Assembly (NCBI GenBank): GCA_036897445.1
Contig: JAYMTL010000027.1
Location: 62,001 to 126,000, forward strand
Length of the DNA: 64,000 nucleotides
Reading direction: 5' to 3'
Origin: Pelargonium tetragonum
Lineage: Eukaryota > Streptophyta > Magnoliopsida > Geraniales > Geraniaceae
Both the position numbers and the translations under genes were made by a program. Below are positions 59,081 to 64,000 of this stretch, piece by piece (the stretch's first letter is position 1; each line of letters opens with the position of its first letter). The notes beneath the pieces were generated by a model that had not been told where the DNA came from, ran no database searches, and saw only the letters and a program-made list of their open reading frames with translations.

Positions 59081-60219
59081 TAAAAAGAACTTTTATTAAA
59101 TAATCCATAGCTCCGGATTTCTTGGGTATTGCTATCATAATTCGTCTCTTAACTCGGGGGGCTATACCAAGATTAACTTGTAGCTAAGTGTTCTTCATGC
59201 CTTAGGGATTGCTCTTTCTAAATAAACGAGAAAAATTAGGTTAGTAGTACCCAATAAGTTTGATATAATCATAAACTTTTTACCTGAAGCAAGTTAAAAG
59301 AACTTTAGGTTTGGTTAAAACTAAAGAGGCACTCTTTTAGACTTTTAAGAGAACGCGCCCTCTCAGCAGGCTTGTAAGTCAAGTTTAGGGGTTCTATAAT
59401 GAGTTCAAATTAGTACAAAGGCCCCTAAAAGCCTTATGGAATATGTCTTTAGGCTTTAACCAAAGTAAGTTTTTCAAGAGTCTCCTTATTGTAGTACTAA
59501 AAGTTTTTTGGCTTCTACTCTAATTCTCCAAAGGACCAGCTCTCTAGACAAGTATATAGCTTGAGGAACCCTATCCAGGTAAGGTGTTAGCCCCCGGTTT
59601 TCTAGGTTTCCAAAAGATAGATAATGTAATAATTCATTCTTTAAATCGAGTTTCTTTTCTAAGGCTTTAGGTATTTGGGGTAGTCTCTAAGTCTAAAAGG
59701 AGGTTTTTCAAGATAGGGCCTTATGAACCTTAAAAGCACAAGAAATGGACTATACTTTATATATATATATTTCTTGACTATATCTCTTTTAAAAGAAAGA
59801 CCTTATATGAATTTTCTTTCTAAACGGAATGCCCTAAACGGGCCTCTTTCTAAGAAAAAGAAGGTTTTATGTTCTGCTTGTTTTAGGAGTATCCGGGTCT
59901 AGGACAGTAAATAGAAAAAAGATGTTAAGAGGAGGTTGTCTACTTGTGTTCCTTTGTTTCCAGGTTTACAATTCTAAAGTAAAGAGCTAAAGTCATTTGT
60001 TTGCTGTAAGGTGCTCGTGCAGAACTAAAGTACTAAAATTTATAGAGGTAAGGGCTCCCTTGGTATACAACTACAGGGTATCTAAACTCATTCATAATAA
60101 AGGAAAGCTTTTTTAAGAACTTCGGGATTCTTCTATTCAACCCATACCCAAAATCTATAAACACTCTTTTCTAAAACTTTTATTTCATTCTATTTGGTAA
60201 GGTTTTCCTAGGCATAGGG
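59081..60219. other. gene-free, box-bearing spacer
   Basis: Nothing coding recognised. A short TA run lies at about 59758-59770. Weak GC boxes are present. Confidence 0.5.
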
Positions 60220-60324
60220 ATGCAGAATAAAAGTACAGGTCTGAGTAAGAGACTCGTCAAGGCTCGTAAGAAAGGTAATGTAATTAAGAAAGCAGGTATA
60301 GCTACAAGGATAGGAGTAGAGTAA
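60220..60324 (+). CDS. hypothetical 34-residue basic open frame
   Basis: ATG-started frame rich in Lys and Arg (LSKRLVKARKKGNVIKKAG) that ends 14 bp before the next ATG frame. It sits in a purine-rich, box-poor island that also holds the diverged repeat at 60625. Small size and lack of any known match make chance the default explanation. Confidence 0.1.
   Translation: MQNKSTGLSKRLVKARKKGNVIKKAGIATRIGVE
60271..60288 (+). repeat. 18-bp repeat AAAGGTAATGTAATTAAG, copy 1
   Basis: Identical to 62877-62894; the inner GGTAATGTAATTA also occurs near 62367. AT-rich, so chance is not excluded. Confidence 0.5.
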
Positions 60325-60338
60325 AGAAGAGTCTGGGT

Positions 60339-60563
60339 ATGAAACGAAAACAAGGTAACGAAGTTAATGTTCTTATAAAGTATATAGGTATGCTACACTA
60401 TCCTACAAATCCGGCCTTCCGCTATGCTACAGTTGGGTATAATAACTATCTCCTAGACTTTTATAAGGGTTTTCTCCTCTACAGTAATACGGAAAAAAGA
60501 GGTCCTATCCTTCAAAGTCTATACTTTTTACACAATATCTATTATACTCTAGATACAAAATGA
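60339..60563 (+). CDS. hypothetical 74-residue open frame
   Basis: ATG start, TGA stop. The product begins MKRKQGNEVNVLIKYIG and is rich in Tyr, Leu and Asn. It matches no family I recognise. Its position after the basic 34-residue frame, in an island of distinct composition, is the only reason for listing it. It could be a relic of a longer inserted sequence. Confidence 0.12.
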   Translation: MKRKQGNEVNVLIKYIGMLHYPTNPAFRYATVGYNNYLLDFYKGFLLYSNTEKRGPILQSLYFLHNIYYTLDTK

Positions 60564-60624
60564 ACTAAAAAGAAATAAGGTATCCCTGAAAACTCCTATC
60601 TCTTACTGTAACTACTATTATATC

Positions 60625-60750
60625 TACTAACACCAGGACGAAGACAAGATTATCCCCCTTAAGACGGGTCTAGCTCCTAAGAAGAGTATAGCTGCGGAGA
60701 AGAGGAGTACTTCTAAGACAAGGATCTACGGATACAGAGACAAGGTATAG
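60625..60750 (+). repeat. diverged dispersed repeat, copy B
   Basis: Anchors TACTAACACCA (60625), GGTCTAGCTCCTAA (60667-60680) and GATACAGAGACAAGGTATAG (60731-60750) match copy A at 3961-4071 in the same order. The stretch is purine-rich and lacks GC boxes. Confidence 0.5.
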
Positions 60751-63700
60751 GTATCGCAGATAAAGCAAGTAAGCTTATTAATTAAATGGAATTGAGTCTG
60801 TCTTTTTGAAAGTGGATCCCTGCTGCAGTCTCTATAGGGACTTTGTAGGGGATTTCCCTTAAACTAGTACTAGCTATATTAATAATACAAGTATCTTTTA
60901 TTCACTTCGTTTTCTTATAACCTGCGGTATATGTCCCTAAAACGAGTCCTTCCTGTAAATGTCCTACGACTTCTGTTCTATAAAAGATACATCCCTATTT
61001 CCTTTAGTTAAGCCTTCAAATTTAGCTATCACCCATTAAATTAGGACAGAAGTCAAATCTTTCGGTTTTCGATGCATGAGTATTCTGGGTTGCATATTAA
61101 GTTTTTTAACAAGTAGTGTTTCATTTTGAGTTAGTTTTTAATAGAGCTCTGAGTCCTTTTATTAGTATTAGGGGTTTTTCATATTCTTTATTAATGGATT
61201 AGTTCCCGATATCTTGAGAATTGTGAAATTTAGCTTTTCACTTAGCGGCCTGCCCTTAAATAAATTGAAACCTATAATAATTTACTAGGGCTTCCTTGTG
61301 GATTTTTAGTGCCTATTTTTGAGAAATCCTCTTTAGACAGGAGTGTCCTCCACTAAATAGTGAGCCCTGATAAAGTATAGTCTTTTTTCTTCAAAGGTTT
61401 CCTTGAGAAGCCCTACAAAAGTGAGTTCCATTGTAACTAAACTCACTTTATTGTCCGAGGTCTCTGGTTTTCCTAGTGCAGTTTAGGTTTTCAAAAGTTC
61501 TCCATAGCAGAATGCAAGTCTTTAGATATTCCACAAGTCTAACTAAATTTGTTTCTATTAAGGGGCTCCAAGCTTTCTATTTTGAGTTTTTCCCTAAGTG
61601 CTTACACTTTGCTGTAAGATATTAGGATATAAGTTTTTGTGGGATAAGGAATTTTTTCGTGCCTCTAGAATTCTAAAGTATATAGAACAAACGTCTCTGA
61701 GGTAGCTAATAATAAACTCTCTCATATACATGCAAGTATAACCCAACTAAAATTATGTCAACAAAGCTATATCGCTACCCTATACCGAAACTTTAAGGCT
61801 ATATTCAACCCTTTTTAAGAACATTCTAATGCCAAGCTATTTAGAATTCCGGGTACTTCATAACCAAACCTACCGTAGCCTTTAAATTGCTAATGCAAGC
61901 GAGTTTTCATCTATGAGACGGGCCCTTGTAAATTTAATCGAAACACTAAGGAAAGGAGCCCTGGCCTAGTCTTTTTAGCCCCCTATTTATTTTATCCAAA
62001 AGAAAGTCTTATTATATTATTGCAATTACAGGGGTACCCTACTCGAGAAATATTCTGATGCTGCTGGTAGGTAGTGCCCCGATCTCCTTCTAATGATGAT
62101 AAACAAAAGACTAAATCAAGCCTTTTTCGCAAAGCAGAACTCCTTGGATTTTTCTTTTTAAGGTCTTCTACTATTTCCTTATTCTATCGAATACCGCAAA
62201 GGCTATAAACTACTTTTTATGAGAATTTCGTAGCTTAGGAGTTTATTGAACCCTATCAATGACTTAATCCCTTGTTTGCTCCTATGCGTTTCTCAACGAG
62301 GGTGTTACTTATTTGTATAAACCAAAGTGACTTATAAATACACTACAAGAGTTTAGCTTAAGTAGTGGGCAGGTAATGTAATTACTGTTAAATAAAATTT
62401 ATGAGTTAAAGCTCTTTAAGATGTAAAATAGGGGAGTACTCTAAATATGTATAGAATGCTGCGTTTATTTGTTTCAATATACTGAAAAAAAGCAATAAAT
62501 AAGTGAGGGGTAGGGTAGAAGGCGGCATTCCCGACGGGAAAGTCTTAGGAGTCTCTTAATTTAATTAAATGGTATATCTTTCTAAAAATTTATATTGCAG
62601 GGTATCTAAACTAGCTATAAATGCAAGGTTTTATATAACATTTGACACTGTTTCTTTTTCATTATCCTAAAGCTCAAGCCTTTCTTATATTATACTTATA
62701 TTTAGTTAGATTCCCCAGAAAAAGACTTTGCAAAAGAGTAAAGGGGCACAATAAAGTTTTTTTCTTAGTGCTAAACAAAAATCTTTCAGGTTCTCAGAAG
62801 GGATGCTCCGAATAAAAAGGAAGATAGCGCTGTATTATAATTTGGTTGAAAGAAAATAGAAATATATTACAAAAAAAAGGTAATGTAATTAAGGGGGTGA
62901 TTTATACCTAATTAAGTATCCCTGTCCTGGGGTATCAAACCTTACCTAAAAAGCGGACTCCTACCGACCTTTCGCTCTACACTGAGAATACCCCATAGCC
63001 TTAAAAAGGCTTGAGTCCTGTTATGTTTATGTCCTTTTGAAGTCTTCTCTATTAGACTCCAGGCTCCCTATAGTATTATTTATATAAAACTCTTAGGGAC
63101 TTCTCACCCAAGTGAATTTATATAGATAATATATCCGAGCAAAAGTTGAGGCAGACTCAAGTTCTTTTTAGTGGATAATTTATCCTCTATCAGGATACGT
63201 TTAGAAGTGCCCTATTTACCTCGAAATGGATACAGAACTCTAATTCTTTAATACTAAATGAAAATTTATCTATACCCGTTTATACTCTTTTAGACTGAAA
63301 ATTCCTAGCTTCTCTATAATTTTTTTAGATGCTTTTTACAATTAAGATAAGAGTATCAGATATCCTAAAGCAGAGCTCGGAGAAAGCCTATAAACAACAA
63401 AAATTTATGTTGTGCCAAAGGCTCCTCTTAATGCCTACAAATTCGCTTTTACTTTCCCGTTTCTATTTAGCTAGGAAATTTTTTATATAAATTTAGGCAA
63501 TTATATAGATATCCTTTTAAGATAAGATAGCACACGAAATAAAGGTGTTCCATAGAAACTCTCAGTTTAGTATAAAACTTGGGTTAATTATATGGCCTTT
63601 TTCATTTTTAATAAAGTTTTGGCCTCTATCGAGAAAGGGGTACTTATCTAGCCTGTAAGGGGCAACAAGGTCGGTCAATTGTAGCGAAAGTTTAAGCTAT

Positions 63701-64000
63701 ATCTTCCGAATTTAAGATCTTTCTGTTGTATTTAATGTACAACACCTTATGAAAAAATACCCAAGCGTGCGATAAACAAGAACGTTTCTAATTAAGGAAT
63801 AACTCAAATTTAAGTGAAAAGCCTAGCTAAGAGGGGTGACTTTATTTCGCTAATTTAGGCAAAATCTGAGATTTACATGTTCTTTTATAGCTATGGATAA
63901 TAAATATATAAGGCAGGATCCTATATATTCATACTGCGATCCACAAGTTTTCAAATATAAGGGCGTAATTTGAATTTGAGTCTTTTCTGGGCGAGGGCCC
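60751..64000. other. gene-free, box-bearing spacer to window end
   Basis: No gene recognised. Contains the second copy of the 18-bp repeat at 62877 and ordinary GC boxes (for example GGGGCTCC near 61562). The end shares no sequence with the start of the window, so the window does not look like a closed circle. Confidence 0.5.
62877..62894 (+). repeat. 18-bp repeat AAAGGTAATGTAATTAAG, copy 2
   Basis: Exact copy of 60271-60288 lying about 2.6 kb downstream in the same orientation. Confidence 0.5.

Noticed and set aside
1-64000. CRISPR arrays, bacterial operons, riboswitches, virus-like elements, group I or II intron cores and rRNA genes.
   Set aside because: Looked for by eye through conserved motifs (regular direct repeats, intron domain V, rRNA signature sequences, capsid or polymerase motifs); none was seen.

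Overview
The window is best read as vascular-plant mitochondrial DNA from a very large, gene-poor mitochondrial genome. In 64 kb I can identify only two intact genes. Both are complex I subunits on the + strand: nad6 (45865-46461) and nad4L (46581-46883), 119 bp apart. The proteins resemble vascular-plant NAD6 and NAD4L more than algal or bryophyte ones. The DNA already encodes residues that most seed plants create by C-to-U editing, so the lineage has either lost editing sites, passed these genes through cDNA, or never edited them. The species is not identifiable from this sequence alone.

Overall the spacer is AT-rich (about one third G+C in the few lines I counted; one nad6 line gave 43%). 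Stop codons are dense in all frames, and the number and length of the other open frames fit chance. Positions 1-45864 and 46884-64000 therefore form a gene desert in which I found no rRNA, intact tRNA, intron domain V or further protein gene.

The desert still has structure. (1) A short, GC-rich, roughly palindromic box (A-rich, GGR, two bases, YCC, T-rich) recurs throughout, often every 100-200 bp, and is absent from the two genes. (2) A few islands have few boxes and a different base texture: about 3.94-4.17, 8.82-9.48, 24.95-26.5 and 60.2-60.8 kb. (3) The islands at 3.96 and 60.6 kb carry diverged copies of one sequence; the island at 25-26 kb carries its own internal duplication. (4) tRNA relics are present: a trnQ-like remnant at 49958-50030, a second on the minus strand at 59027-59080, a trnS-like remnant near 56.1 kb and a minus-strand remnant at 1.5 kb. 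Four loci share an altered T-arm, AAGGTTCRAATCG. (5) A 22-bp exact repeat (9397, 35098) has an 18-bp third copy (15796). (6) There is a perfect 42-bp tandem duplication (710-793) and several hairpins.

nad6 and nad4L are probably transcribed together and both feed the membrane arm of complex I. Everything else reads as decaying or self-propagating spacer. The box family is the most likely candidate for something undescribed.
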